NCBI GenBank assembly: GCA_026874595.1
Contig: CM049311.1
Coordinates: 34,949,176-35,013,175 of the forward strand
Length of the DNA stretch: 64,000 nt
Origin: Sipunculus nudus
Lineage: Eukaryota; Annelida; Sipuncula; Golfingiida; Sipunculidae
Direction: 5' to 3'
The position numbers were made by a program, and so were the translations under genes. Shown here piece after piece: positions 1-13,140 of this stretch. How positions within the stretch are numbered: position 1 is the stretch's first letter; each line of letters begins with the position of its first letter. A model generated the notes under the pieces. It worked only from the letters and a program-made list of their open reading frames with translations, did no database searches and was not told the DNA's origin.

Positions 1-3000
1 GTTATATTTGCCAGTCTCGTAAATATCTTGATTCCTTTGTGTCAAATATAAGGGCCTATGCTCAAAACTCGGTCACTTTTTATACTAAAGAGGACTCGTT
101 TCTTGTATTGAGTAACAATTACCAAAGGAGTCTATTCCGATAGCTTATGTTTTTTAACTAAAGACTATAACTTGAACCTTTATGAAAATAGGCTAGAAAA
201 CGCCGATCCAACCGCACACAGGCTGATTGTTTTGTATATATCCAAGTGTTTAAAACATTTAGGGGGCTGCAAACAATTTTAAACACATTCATCAAGGACA
301 TTTGGCGGCAAGTATGATGAACCAGATTTTTCAAAGGGCGTTTTGCGACTAGTGACCTTTATATTGCCACACATATGCAATTAACCCAATAAAATAGCTA
401 ATACATCCGTCCCTGAATCTTCCTGACAAGATAAGATCTACTTTTTTTGTATGTATATAGGAAAAGCCAGAGTTGTGTGCTTTGAAAGTCACTTCAATCA
501 ATACGCCTTGAGCATCTTCTGCAGCTTACGCGAGACAGCGGATTGACATCAGGACAACAAATCTGGATACAATCTACAACCTGCTTAACATTGCCTATGT
601 GTGAGAAATCCTTATATATTCAATTATATATAAAAAATATATCAATTAAAGATCAATGAAAACATGAAGTTCAACATTGTCCAGACAGCTGATGACGGGG
701 AATTTTACCGTTTATATGGATTTTTCAAGAACTGAACGTTTAACAATTAATGTTAATTTTTCTTATTCTTTTTTGGCGGATAATGAAAAGAAAAACCCAG
801 GTAGATTTCACTAAAACAAAATTTCACACTTCTTGTATGCAGATTGCACTACAAGTTTTGTCACTTTTGTAATTTGTAGATAGAGCGCATAAGCATTAGG
901 GCATATTTAGCTTTATTGATATGCATCCACTTAATTCCGAGGTTTAGGTCAATTGGAACTTCATATGACGAAATTTATTACGAACTGCGTGTCGCTTCTG
1001 ATAAAAATGAAAATGAGGGAAGCAGGGGCGTTAATATAGTGGGATGGGGGTATATATCCCCCACTTTTTGGCAAGGATGGATTGCCAATGTATATATTCA
1101 TTCACCAACACCATTCAGAGAATAATATTTATATATTGCAAATGAAATATATTAATAAGTAAATGTATATAGACTTTGGTTCATCTATGAGTTAACTATG
1201 AATTATCATATACACATTATACATTATAATACATTATTTTCTAAAACCTTATACTTAATTGTAATATATTTGAAATGTGTCATACAGACGCAAGAACGGT
1301 ATATATATATATATGTATATGTATGTGTGTGTGTATCTGTGTCTGTGGGTCTGTGTCTGCGTGTCACCGCCCCACCCTTGAAGATAAATTGACGCAATTG
1401 TCGGGAAGGATGAACGCCACCAAGGTTTATACCAGATAAATGGTGGCGACTTTTTACATGGGTAAATATTGCCTTATTTATGAGATCTAAGATTGAGGTA
1501 GCGAAGGAAAGTGATTAATTGACGATGATTAAAAAACAGGAATTTATTGATATTTAATGCCTGTCGCTTTCAAAGTATACATCCAAGACGGACCAGGCAT
1601 ATTTGGAAAGAAACGAATGTGTCTAGTGAAAAAAAATCAGTGGGACCTAAGCTGAAATCCAATATCTACTGTCTGTATTGGCTAGTTTCGGATTTCCACG
1701 GCAGTCCCATATTAATTGGACGGCTTATGGTAAGCTTCCGGACAAAACGGGCTCTACAGATTCTGGGTCAATACAGGGAACATGCCATACTGAAATAAAT
1801 ACTGACATTTCCTTTTTTAGGTAAAGCCAGTTATCTTTTCATTAACAGAAATATGTCAAGAAAATTGAAACCATTCCGGAACATTTTTTTGCGAAAGATT
1901 TATTCTTTTTATTAAAAATATGAAATGAAAATAATGAGCGTTAAGTTCAATTCTATAGTTCAATGAATACCTTCTCCTTATCTTGTGAGCTTTTTTTTTT
2001 ATTCTGGACAGTTAATTGACAGGTGTCTAGGGGTCAAGATGGAACATGACATTCCGTTGTAACCTTATCATACTTTTATGCTTCTTATTTCTAAGATTAT
2101 TATCACTGTTCCATTTTTTGGTATAAATTTCTAGGTCAAGCGGGCGACTACTTACGCGAAAGCTCGTATTCTTTTTCATCTGAATAAAGTCAATGTAAAA
2201 TCGAGAATATCTGTCTATTCATTAGACATTTTATAACCAAGTGCTGTTAACTGGATGGTTTAAAAAGGATGATCTGAGGTTGAAATCGGATGAATAGGGC
2301 CTAATTTGACTTGTTTTCGATATGACATTGATAAGACTTTCCTATGTAAAATGGGCAAAACTTTAGCAATGCTGAAACGGGACCGGAAATCCGGAAAAAT
2401 CCGAGTTGTCTATGACAGTTCACTGGTGCGCCGATACATCGTGTTAAACGTCGATTTTATATTTTGGTATCAATGGTCAGTCTCACCTGTATTGATACGT
2501 CTATGATATGGTGAGGAGCGACGTCTAACTTCTATAATAATTGTTTCTAAGCACCATACAGAGACGTAATGTGATACGTATTGCAGAAAGTGAAATGACA
2601 TCTGATCGGCTAATTATGTGGAAATAAATTTCATTTCTAATTTTTTTAAAGAATTTAAATTAAAAAAATACTTCAGTTAAAAAGTTAATCCATGAAAAAA
2701 ATTAAGAATATTGAATCTTGATCTTTATATTCATATACCTTATATGTATCGTATCATGTATCATTTTCTTAGGGAAGTACATGTATTGCGATACCATAAG
2801 CGCTAAGACACCGCAGACCTCCGCCAATGCAGTTCCGTTTATCAATGATATGACGACGACACTATGTAATGGGACGGGTTCGATTGACCTATTTCCCGGC
2901 CAGATTCGGTCAGTCCATTTTGTTGTGTCAACGTTGGCACTAAATAATGCAGGGCAGCAGAACAGTTCAGGTAAAAAAAAATATTTAAGGGTAAAATTAT

Positions 3001-4160
3001 TTATAGCAGTTGGCAGATGAGATAAATCTAACAATAAATAATAAATATTGGCGGTGTTGGCTTTTTTTAAATCTCAGAATTAGATTGAATTCTCTCTGAG
3101 CCTGTGGCCTGTTCATACGGTTACCGGGGCGATGAGCTGGTACTCAAAACGAAATGAACATGATTGGCTCCGTGTATTCCTCGCTTGGCCGTGTCTTCCA
3201 GCACAAGGTCTCATCTGATTGGACAAAAAAACAGTGCTCCCCTCTGGTGTAGCAATTCAGGATATGAGGTCATAACAAACAGCGCTTACCATATAGGAAG
3301 TAAGCCTATAGTTGAAGCGCTGTGTAAAGAGCGTATGTGTACATAAATAAACTACAATCAGGGGAGAACTGTAATATGTAAATTAATCATATAATTATTT
3401 GAAATATGACCGATAATAGGAAAATGTAAATTCAAAAGTTTTAATACTGATAAGTTAAAAAGAAATTTAAAATGCATAGCGACGCGGAGAGAAAGTCACT
3501 ACGATACTGAATCTACAACGTAACTCTCTGTATCCTGTTTGCGAGATATGCGACCAGCCACGAAAGCAGGATATTAGGAAAACTAAGAGCATGGCATTTT
3601 TTTTCAGTAATGATGAATTGTCTACTTAGTCAGATGCTTTTTCGTAGTCCAAGAAGAGGAAGCGTATTTTTTTTTGTTAGCGTGGAGAGCGGTATATCAA
3701 TGGTGGAGCATGCCAAACAGAGCATGCGGGCTGGAAGACAGGGGGTCAGTCTAGCCTGGATGTTTGTCTGTTAATAACCTGGCATCCTCTCTATATTTAC
3801 CCCCAGTCTATTTCATTAGATAGCGCAACCTTCAGGCCATTGATTCAACTTAAATTGTAGTCATTTTTTTTTTCATTGGAAAAGGATAAATACCTGACGT
3901 ATGAAGCAGTGGTCACGTTATATCCGACCAAGGAGATCTTAATATTGTGTCATGTGAACAAGTTTAAAATCCGCAATACTGTGCCCGCATAGGTCTTAAT
4001 ACTTTTAGAACCATGGCAACGTTGTGCAAAGCTTTCCAAAGAAGGCAGTGGTTAAGCTGAATGAGTTATATATCGAACGAATGTTCCGTCAGAATGAAGT
4101 TCTGTTAGAGAGAATCGTTGAAAACAGACTTATTATATAAACTATAATATTAAGTTGTTT
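1..4160. other. Upstream DNA, no gene recognised
   Basis: Only short open frames without recognisable domains occur here. Bases 2800-2860 resemble the start of the repeat family at 7595-7885 (shared words around cgcagacctc and cgcca), and 3780-3950 is weakly similar to 8755-8930. A GT-rich stretch lies at 1306-1365. I see no promoter or RNA gene. Confidence 0.4.
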
Positions 4161-4169
4161 ATTTGACAT

Positions 4170-4362
4170 GGTCTATAGTTATTATAACTATTCGCGGCAC
4201 TCTCCATGGCTCCGAAGGTGGCGTTCGATAGTCCGTAGGGTGGAAAGAACCGGAAAACCCCGACCTTGGACGGGCAACTACAGCCCACTTTAACGCCGTA
4301 GATTGAACCCAGTTCGCCCAAGGGGACAGGCGAGCGTTTTATCATTCGACTATCAAGTTTGT
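4170..4362 (-). mobile_element. tRNA-derived SINE fragment
   Basis: Read on the - strand, a tRNA-like head contains a box-A-like stretch at about 4333-4352, a GCTCGCC arm, and a box B with GGGTTCAATC at 4301-4310. It is followed by a body with GGGTTTTCCGG, a style common in molluscan tRNA SINEs. These internal promoter boxes are the usual RNA polymerase III start for SINEs. The 88-codon open frame over this stretch is therefore not a gene. Confidence 0.6.
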
Positions 4363-4409
4363 TATATTTATTCATGTACCCAATTAAAAAGAAATGAAAC
4401 TGCATTAGG

Positions 4410-6845
4410 TTTCATTATATTTAATTAATCCTCTTCTTCATTTGCCCTTTGTATTTTAAACCAATGGGCGTGGTCGTGTGGATATAAATACATACAATGC
4501 AAATGAGGCTATATTAAAAATGACCGTTCAGCTGAGAAGACGAGGTTTTTGATTCACGAAAGTTTCATTTTTGCTGTTATTTTTCTTTCGCAAATATCGC
4601 AAATATAAAGCCCCCAAGAACAAAACGCCAACCACAGTGTATGAGGTTATAAAACCTCCTTGGTTACAATAAGGTTTTTTTTTTACAATAAGGGTTTTTT
4701 TCGTCACCTTTCCTAGTGTATATGCAGACATGATCTACCCTCAATAAAACGCATTTCACTTTACAATATATTGGATCTTGGTCACAATACACGAGCGCGC
4801 TTACATGGTAATGGAATATTTTGAATCCCTTCCTCTCAAATATTGATTCTACATAATGACATGGTCTTTGAGAAATATTTGACCATTTACCTGTCGATAT
4901 TCATTGCGTTTTTAACCCTGGAGCTATGTACGGATAATGTTTCAACTTGCAACTTTAAAGTAACTTGCATCAGTATCGATTCGGAAAAAAAGCCTATTTT
5001 AAATGTATACGCCTTTACCAAAAAGAATTTCTGAAAGCTAAAACCGGAAAACCGGTAAAAGAAAGATTCTTAAAGATAAGTGGTCACGGATAACGTATTA
5101 GTCAACGTCAATAGTGCCTACGGCGTATAACTATCTTTTCCGATTCATAAGGGTGGGGGGGGGGGGGGTATCGCTGAGTGGAGGTATGTTAAACGACGTT
5201 CTCTCGTTGTGTAAAATTTGAAGTGGGACTGAATATTTCGGGGAGGAAATAAATTCTTATTTTTTTTCAAGATTTGTAGCAAGGCCTCATGGCTTCGAAT
5301 GCGTTTCCACTGTAACGGTTAGATATATTTGTGAACCTTCTGACAACACCGACCATTTGCGAAAAAGATTTCGTTCAGTAGATATTGATTATTTTAACCG
5401 GCGTCGTATGATATAACACGGATACCGAGGAACCGGCACACATGATACGACACGTCTTTCAAGTTTCATATCAATAGCGATACGGCTTACACGTGTTTCC
5501 ACTGTGAGCTCATATCATCCCGGCGCTCAGTGTACTCAGTAACGCAAAGCCAAGGAGGAAATCGACATGCTGCACAACTCCTGTGGGGTCATTGTGCTCT
5601 GTGACGCACCACCGAGGAATGAAATGGACAACATACTTGGACCCTGGATGTGTGAAGGTGCCGCTTGTTTCAATTGAGTACTTCTTGAAAATAGAGTGAT
5701 TCACGGTAAATTGTGTTGATAACATGCATGGTCGTTTAATAAAAATATTATTAATAACACAAAACATTTCATATCCTTGCATATTTATGATTGCATACTA
5801 GCATGCGGGTCATGTAATGTCCTTCGAGGCACAGGATATGTCGGTGGTTAATATAGAGAATAATCTATATTATTGTCATTTTTTGTTAGAAACTAGCTTT
5901 CAGTGAGAAAACAGTTAACTTGTCGTAGTTAAGGGTTTGTTATCTAAATTTGTTTGCTTATTTTATCAAAGGAGGGACAATAAGTAATTTCTGACAGCTA
6001 GGGCACGTACAAATGGCATATATATAGCTCTCCATTTTTATATGTAGAGTCGGATACTGCATATTAAAAGACATTTGAAAACTAGTTTGGCATATACACT
6101 CAGAACTAATCAACAAACTTTGGGAAGAGGATTTTAGCCTGGCACTAATCAAAAAAACATCGCGGGCAGTTAGTTACCAAGTTCGGAGCACGCGGCTTGA
6201 CATTTCGGCTTCATGTTACTTTGGCGAGGGCAATGAGAAAAAGAGAGATATTGCTGTATACTAAAATTTCCGTCTTATCATTTCCATTACCTGAAAAGCT
6301 AATTTATTAAAGTGATTGTGTTTTAAGAGTTTGCTTGTAACCTCGTTTTTTTCGTAGTACGGCGACGTACCCCTGCGGTGAGAGAAGGTAAAGCCGAGCC
6401 GAGTTCACTAGAAGCCCCTGCCGAACTTTTGTTTTAGCTAACGTGGCTGATTTTGCAAAACCACATTTAAATTCTTGTAAAAAAAATGACGAATGTAAAA
6501 CTTAACAAAATGCCGATATTTCTCTTATAAAGGGGAACCAGACAGTTTACTTTCGAACCCAACTGATAGCAACGTAAAGTAAATTTTCGTATTTAATAAT
6601 CTTATCATGAAGCTATATAATATATATTTTGACGTTTGCGAGTTTTTTTGCCATAAAATCAAGACAGAGTGTCAATTTTTAAAGAGTAACTAGGATGAAT
6701 ATTATTTATAGGAACTTTCAGCGACACAGCTTTACTTATTAGTTTTATAACCAACCATACATTATGAATTTTCAAACACAAACAGGAGAGTCTTGAGTGC
6801 GGTTGACAAGCCACGGGCGGTCGTGTCAACGGCCAGTTACAAAAA
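4410..6845. other. Intergenic DNA, no gene recognised
   Basis: AT-rich DNA with short chance open frames, a G run at about 5154-5168 and no detectable domain, RNA or terminal-repeat structure. Confidence 0.4.
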
Positions 6846-6847
6846 AA

Positions 6848-6848
<1 letters not shown>

Positions 6849-6892
<44 letters not shown>

Positions 6893-6910
6893 ACTATATA
6901 TATATATTTA
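6849..6910. repeat. TA dinucleotide microsatellite
   Basis: About 20 uninterrupted TA units at 6849-6889, then a shorter broken array to 6910. Confidence 0.95.
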
Positions 6911-7594
6911 TATTCGAGTGTTTGTATATATTGTATATGTTTCAATCTAGGCTATGTCGAGTAAACGAAACAGGTTGTTCACTCTTTTTCTTGAAAAGTC
7001 AAGGATACACTGTAACAGTCTTCTTGGAAAACAGCGTTGTTTGTAATGTCAAAGGGAGTCGTATCACATAAATACGAGGAAACGCTCGGAGGCGGTAAAA
7101 AAAAAAAAGAAAAAAATAACAATCTACCTTCGCATCTCTTCGTACACCGGCGCGCCATACACCGGGATCTCTTACAACCAATGCGATTTCTATGTTTGAC
7201 TTCTCATATATTTGATATAAGCAGGAGGAAGCCTTGCCAGGCAGATGAGTTTTACGGTTACGTCATTTTCTGCACCTGCAGACCGTAATCAGTGGCGTAA
7301 TGGAGGTAATCTGCCGTCTATCACCTGAGCTGATGACTTATTGAAGGTCTGATGAAGCGGATATGATACCTTCGTAATCCCAATAAAACATCCACAGTTG
7401 GATGATTAGTGTGTAATCCCTAAAATTCCATACGCCTCGGATCACCCACAATGGTTTATTTATGCATCAATTTTAGCCACAGTAATAAATCGTTTTTGAC
7501 GGCTGAGCTTCCCAAGAGGCCATTTGTTTAAGCTTTTTGGATGGCCAGCTTTTGACGACAATTATAAGATGGCAAAAGTGCATATAATTTGTCA

Positions 7595-7885
7595 AACTAG
7601 AAAAGCACTCAGAGAGCGCAGACCTCTGCCTAGGCAGATCATTACCCCCATCTATAGCATTGTCAAAAATGTTGCTTTTTTACTTTTAAAAAATCCTGGA
7701 TCCGGATGGGGATCTGGATCACCCCCATATTTCAATAAATCAGTCATTATACTATAGCCGAGCTTTCCTGAAAATCTAATCAAAATCCGTTAATAACTTT
7801 TGAGTAATGTTGCTATCAGGCAAACAAACAAACAGACAAAGACACCAAAGCCGGAAATACATAACCTCCGCCCTTTGGCGGAGAT
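7595..7885 (+). mobile_element. Interspersed repeat ending in a GC-rich hairpin
   Basis: The segment has the words I associate with a repeat family widespread in marine animals: an opening with agagagcgcagacctctgcc, a middle tggatccggatggggatctg, a stretch like aatccgttaataactttt, and a run of caaa/cagaca units. It closes with a perfect 7-bp stem, CTCCGCC-ctt-t-GGCGGAG, at 7867-7884. No coding capacity is visible. It is probably the 3' part of a retroelement or a non-autonomous element; the class is not certain. Confidence 0.55.
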
Positions 7886-7889
7886 AAAT

Positions 7890-9855
7890 TTGGCCAGTTA
7901 TTACTGAAAAATGTAAATATATAGGGGCAAACTGCCGCTTCAGCGGAACTTAATTTTTTTTCTTACAAGAGTAAAATAAATTCCTAGCCGTGATTGTTGT
8001 TGCGCTCCTGCGTGTATATGTTTGCGTCAGGTTGTTTGTGTGTGAACGTTTTTGTAGGAGCGTTTGTAATTTATGATGCGGCTTATTTAAAGTTCTTATG
8101 TGGTGTATAACAAACCTCTGTCGTACCTCCTGATAGAGTGTACATATCGCCGGAAATGGAGGTGGTATTTTTTTATTTTCTACGAGAAAGACGGCATTTC
8201 TTATAGACATGGGGTACAAATCCATAACCATGGAACTCGTGTTTAAGTTCACACCGCATTCCTTCATTTTTACTTGGAAAATGATGAACTGATTGGTACT
8301 TACGTACAGCTTAAATAATTAACAGGCGTTAGCCACATTAGAACACAGTGCATGCGTGGGTGTGTCCGTGCCTGCGCGCCGAGTATAGGTATAAAGAAAT
8401 CCTTCGCCACAGTTAATTGGGACCTCTAAAAACACCAGCGACGTAGGAATAAACGGGGTTAAGAGGCCAAAATATCCCGTTTAAATATATTGGATAAGCA
8501 TTGCTATAAGGCGAATAACAGAAACATGGCTGTTTTTGTGGCAAGGACTTCATCGAATAGGTCATATCTTGTTAGCATACGCATGTAAAATGTTAACAGG
8601 ATGTTTCCCTGAACTGTGAAAAAAATAATCAATTTTGAGTTTATGGTTGAAACAAGTAGTCCCGGCAGTCCCATCTGGAAGATATTAATTTTGAGTAAAA
8701 TCGATCTCTGGCAGAAGGGTGAAAGATAACCTCTCACCATCATATTGTTACCTTCATCCTGGTGCAGCTGACAACGCCACCTTCAGGCAACGGATTCAAC
8801 TAATATAAACCAAGCTTCTCCGTGAAAAAAAGGTCAGGTAAGACTGCCAGAAATCATATGAGCTAAAAGACGTATTTATAGTGTTGAAGCCAGAAGCCGT
8901 AACGTGTACTGGCCAGACAAGGAGATGAAAAACTACCTGTGGTAGCTTTAATTATGTTTAATTAATTTTCATCATGTTTTGGTATTGCGACACGATGTTT
9001 AATTAAAGCAGTACAGAAAAGAGGATGCTGTCAATTAAACCACCGGGAAAATCTTAAGAAAAGCCCAGAAGAATCCAGAGTCATAGTGAACAACTGAATA
9101 CAATGCCTTTTTTATATAAACATAACCCTCGCAATTAACAGACCACAGTGCATTCCTACCAACTGCACTGCCGGAACATTGACACATTTTGTGAATGTAA
9201 GAAGAACCCAAGTAAACATCCAAGGACCCGCTGTTACTCATGCTTCGACCGAGCAACGTGACAATAGTTTGTCAAGGTCGCAAACCAAGCAGATTAAATC
9301 CAGACACCATGTTGTCACGGTCGTTTATTTAATGTCGTGCCTATAAATCCCTCTTTTTATAATGAACAATTGTCCTGTTCACGAGTTGATATTTTCCTTT
9401 CTGTTCCTGGTGGAGTCTAGTCTCAATCAAGGTACAGGACAAAATAAACCACTTCTTTTCACAGTCACATAATCAATGGCAGATGGAAGATTTAAAATAG
9501 GTAGGGGCTCATATATCAAGGCCAGAAAACCCGAGGAAAGGAATGGTGAATGACCCCCACCCCTCCGATGGTGCATGTAGTAAAAATTTTGAAAATTTAG
9601 GTTGTAACGGTGCAATTTTGGGTATTTATGGTAGCATTAATTGGGCAATTATTTCCCAGATATTTTTAGGTCGAAAAAGTGCAAGAATATTGTGCACACT
9701 ATGTATAGGTGCAAAAAAAATATTGTGTGCACTTTGTACAATACATTCCAAATCCAAGTGTACACGGCTTGCTTGAGGGCTCAACTGAGTTTACTTAGTA
9801 CCTAAATTTGTTTAGAAATAAATGAACGAAAGACGTGAATACTCAGCTTACGTAA
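7890..9855. other. Intergenic DNA, no gene recognised
   Basis: No domain-bearing open frame or RNA gene. A TG/CG-rich stretch near 8340-8390 and a possible diverged repeat at 8755-8930 (weak match to 3780-3950) are the only structure I notice. Confidence 0.4.
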
Positions 9856-9857
9856 TT

Positions 9858-10204
9858 GTAAAATTATTTATTTTATATAGCGCAAAACCTCAACACATAT
9901 AAGTATCCACTTGCGCTTCACAATCAAAAGCTAAAAAATTATTAAAAGAACCAGGAAAAAGTTCTTGTATCACTGAAGTTACAAGTCTATAACAAGTAGT
10001 AAAAAGTTCATATGACATAGCAAAAATACTCAGATATCATACAAGACAATATAAATGTGTATTAAGTAATACTTTCTTTTAAACTGGCAAGAGAATCACC
10101 ACATCTTATGTCCACCGGTAAGGAATTCCACACCCTTGGACCAGCAACACTGAATTTTTCAACATGGGTCTTCTCAGCAAATTGAGATGAAACAATATAG
10201 ATAA
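9858..10204 (-). mobile_element. 5'-truncated LINE fragment, ORF2 C-terminus and 3' UTR
   Basis: On the - strand, bases 10204-10065 encode about 45 residues ending in the typical C-terminus of a CR1/L2-like ORF2, with GPRVWNSLPVDIR followed by DSLASLK, then a TAA stop at 10062-10064. The following 200 bases are a 3' UTR ending at 9858-9882 in a GCGCTATATAAAATAAATAA-like tail. Reverse transcriptase and endonuclease are missing, as is normal for 5'-truncated insertions. Confidence 0.75.
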
Positions 10205-10419
10205 AATAGATTCATTGACTTTAAGTATAACTTAACTAAAACTTCATTTCATGTATTTCACTCTTTGTGAGATTTTCGAAGCATTGGTAAAATAGACTAA
10301 CTCGCATCTTCTTTTTTCATGACTTCTAATGTTTTGGCAGTTGCCGTATGCTAGCTGCTGCCCTGTCTCATGTTAAGCTTTTGTCCTGGATATTATGTTT
10401 TTCACAAAAACAGGCTTTA

Positions 10420-10600
10420 AATAAAATATTTATTTATTTAACCTTCAATGGCTCATGTCGTGGCTTTAATTTTTGTCCAAAGGTCTAAGAAACCGGAGGA
10501 CCCAGAGAAAACCACTGAGCTCATTGCCACACCGGAGATCCAAACCCGCGGTCGCCAGCGGAGACAGCCGAGAGTTTCATCCTTCGACTTACTCATACAT
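10420..10600 (-). mobile_element. tRNA-derived SINE with an ATTT tail
   Basis: Read on the - strand, it shows a box-B-like GCGGGTTTGGATCTCC at about 10534-10549, a body with TTTTCTCTGGGTCCTCCGG, and a 3' end that runs into AAATAAATAAAT at 10428-10441. The ATTT/AAAT tail and CTCCGG body match molluscan tRNA SINEs in style. Box A is degenerate. The open frames on both strands here are artefacts of the SINE. Confidence 0.6.
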
Positions 10601-10604
10601 TTGA

Positions 10605-11032
10605 ATAAGAAAATACCTTTTTGCAGTTTCTGTATTTCCAAATGTAGAAACTGATCCAAAGGCGTCCATGCGCATGAGGGTAACAAAAAGCTAGACTATT
10701 ACATCCCCCAGGGACTTATAACGATGATAATATGGCCCTGGATAGGGTGTCATCTAAAGTAAAGTTTGCCAGATACTTTCTGCCACCACGTTGACCTGCA
10801 GCCACTCTCTTGGTATGCCTTTATAGTTCTTCATTGTCATCATATATTCCGTCAAATCTCCAGTGGTCTCTAAATAGTGTCTCAAAGGAGTGATCAATTT
10901 TGCATAACAATTGTTAATGTACTGTGGGTGCTCCTTTCTTAGGGAGACTCCGGGGTAGTACATTGGAAAAAATAATCGAAACAAATCGATCCTAAGGTCG
11001 AGGGGATGCAGTTGAATATCTATGCATTGTAA

Positions 11033-11081
<49 letters not shown>

Positions 11082-11910
11082 TTATATATATTTATATATT
11101 ATATATAATATTTAAGTTTGAAGAAACTCCGAGCTTATCGCTTAACATTAACAAAAGAGTAATTTAACATTAGCGAGACCGAGGCCTTAGTTAACGAAGT
11201 TTTAGTAAATCTACAAAAATAATAATAATAAAAAAAACTGTGCGAATGCCAAATGAACAACAGTTTAAATACAGCTTGTTTTACTTTATCATTAATAAAA
11301 AATCATAGCTGGTCCAATCGTTATTAATGGGATAGGTGTGCGAGAAAAGCAAAATTATATCCGAGTTACTGTGATCAAACAAACGAACCACCGTAAGAGA
11401 TGCCTGGTAAAAGATCCTCTCGGGTGATTAGTTGGAAATATTTATACCCCTCGCGCTGATTGACTGCAACACTTGAATCACTTCGCAGCTTACGTCCAAG
11501 AAGGACGGCACGCCCCGGCGTGTAGACAAGCGCTCAGCACACGCACCGCTCTGCGGAATCTCCAATAATTGCTCGAAGCTGACAGTATGGTACATTCCCG
11601 GCTTCTCGCATGCCACTCCGCCTGTTGTGATTTGTTGAATGAAGCGGGCGTTTGTGTATCTTTTCCAGCCGATCATAGGCCACTCTTAACTTTATGTTGC
11701 AACAAGTGTTTTTTGGTTCACTCTGACGTAAAACAACAACGGTGACAATAATTTTCTTGCACTAAGGGTTTCTGTGATCGCAACCAGATCCATTTGCGGG
11801 CTGGGTTTCTGTAGAAGTAGTACGCCAGCGTTTATTTCCTGGAATATACTGAAGAGCCCACCGTGGCTTTGGAAATAAAATTTTTGATGTTAACAGGTAG
11901 ATTGTCAAGG
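10605..11910. other. DNA immediately upstream of the SLC16-like gene
   Basis: Apart from a TA array at 11038-11116 I see no repeat or gene. The promoter and any 5' untranslated exon of the transporter could lie here. I could not identify a convincing TATA box or initiator. Confidence 0.35.
11038..11116. repeat. TA/TTTATA microsatellite
   Basis: About 17 TA units are followed by three TTTATATATA units and an AT-rich end. It lies 0.8 kb upstream of the transporter start codon. Confidence 0.95.
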
Positions 11911-11928
11911 TAAGCACATTTTGTCAAC

Positions 11929-12346
11929 ATGTCTGGAGACACAAAGCATTCTACTACCATAGAAAAGGGCGGTCAGATATTGAAGGAATCTGGAAAGAAA
12001 AGGGCAAAAACTAAAAAGGAATCAAATGAAGCCAAACGAAAGTGCACAGAGTCACCAAAGCGGTCTGTACGCCACACTAAACTGAAAGAACTGGACAACT
12101 TCCGCCCATTAAGGAAAAAGAGTAGTTTACAGAATAGGACTGACGGTGCACCCCGCCGGACAGACTATAGAACAGTCGGACATGACCGAGGCGACCCTGG
12201 CCACTACTATCCCGATGGGGGATGGGGCTGGGTTGTCCTTGCTGTTGTGATCTTGTCTCATTTTCTTTGCCTTGGCTTGCATTTAGCAGGAAGTGTTATG
12301 TTAACTGAAGTCATGACACGCTTCAAAACGCGGCAAACGAATACCG
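11929..12346 (+). CDS. SLC16-like transporter, coding exon 1
   Basis: This exon encodes residues 1-139 plus the first base of codon 140. The ATG has A at -3, and an in-frame TAA lies 18 bases upstream at 11911-11913, so this is the first usable start of the frame. It holds the Lys/Arg-rich cytoplasmic extension, the PDGGWGW signature at residues 95-101 and all of helix 1 (about 101-128). The donor is gtaagt at 12347, leaving phase 1. The next exon supplies TT, making Val140, so no residues are missing between exons although the intron is 33.4 kb. A possible acceptor (taacag at 11891-11896) just upstream could mark a 5' untranslated intron, but this is only a guess. Confidence 0.9.
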
Positions 12347-13140
12347 GTAAGTTGAACCTTTCATACACACTCCTATTTGTTCAACTATTAAAAATTATAG
12401 ATGTTTAATAAAGGTACCCTCCACGATGGAATCCAAATACACACTGCGTTCGTCACAGGTATTTTTTAAATGTCATGCAGGAGCGTATATTAAACAATGC
12501 AGGACATGGTTTAGTGCTTTAAGGCATTAGAAAATGGGCAAATTGGTGACATGAATTCTCATTTCTTGCTTAATTATAGGTTAGGTCTTATAAATTATTT
12601 CTATTAAATAGAAAGAAACTGAAATCAGGGGAACATGGGCGTAGCCAGAAAAAAAACTGAAAGGGGGTTGACGGGGGTCTTGTGTAGCTACATCCTTACT
12701 TGGGGACAAACGGCCCACACGACTATAAATATACACAAACGTGTATGTGTGCATGTGTATAAAATTAAATGTTTGTGTAAAACAGTCGAGGCTTGTACTC
12801 CAAGAAAATTTTTAATTCTTCCAAGAAGCAATCTAGAATTCCAATATTGCTCTAACATTTTTAATACTGGGACAAAAATAAAAACAGGTTTCAAAGCATG
12901 AATGAAAATTAAGAATGGGTGAGAAAAATCAGTTATTAAAATCAGCTTATTAAAAATTAGTTTTGAAGGCAAGATTCCTTATTTCCAGTTTCTTTTTTTT
13001 CTTATGACAGATTCAGAAATTATGTCTCTGGGGTAGATCTCTGTATAAATTGTTGCAGATGATAATGTACAGATATGAAACTTGTCTGATATTTTCATGA
13101 TATGAAAATTATTTTCTCACAAAAATTTTTCTAGAGTCTT

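Noticed and set aside
2702-3034. Open frames of 110 (-) and 100 (+) codons on the same DNA
   Set aside because: Overlapping frames on both strands without domains. The DNA resembles part of a dispersed repeat.
4142-4405. 88-codon Cys-containing - strand frame
   Set aside because: It overlaps a tRNA-derived SINE with box B. The apparent protein is SINE sequence.
3780-8930. Possible repeat pair 3780-3950 and 8755-8930
   Set aside because: Only short words (accttcagg-a, ggattcaact, acaaggagat) agree. By eye I cannot separate this from chance.
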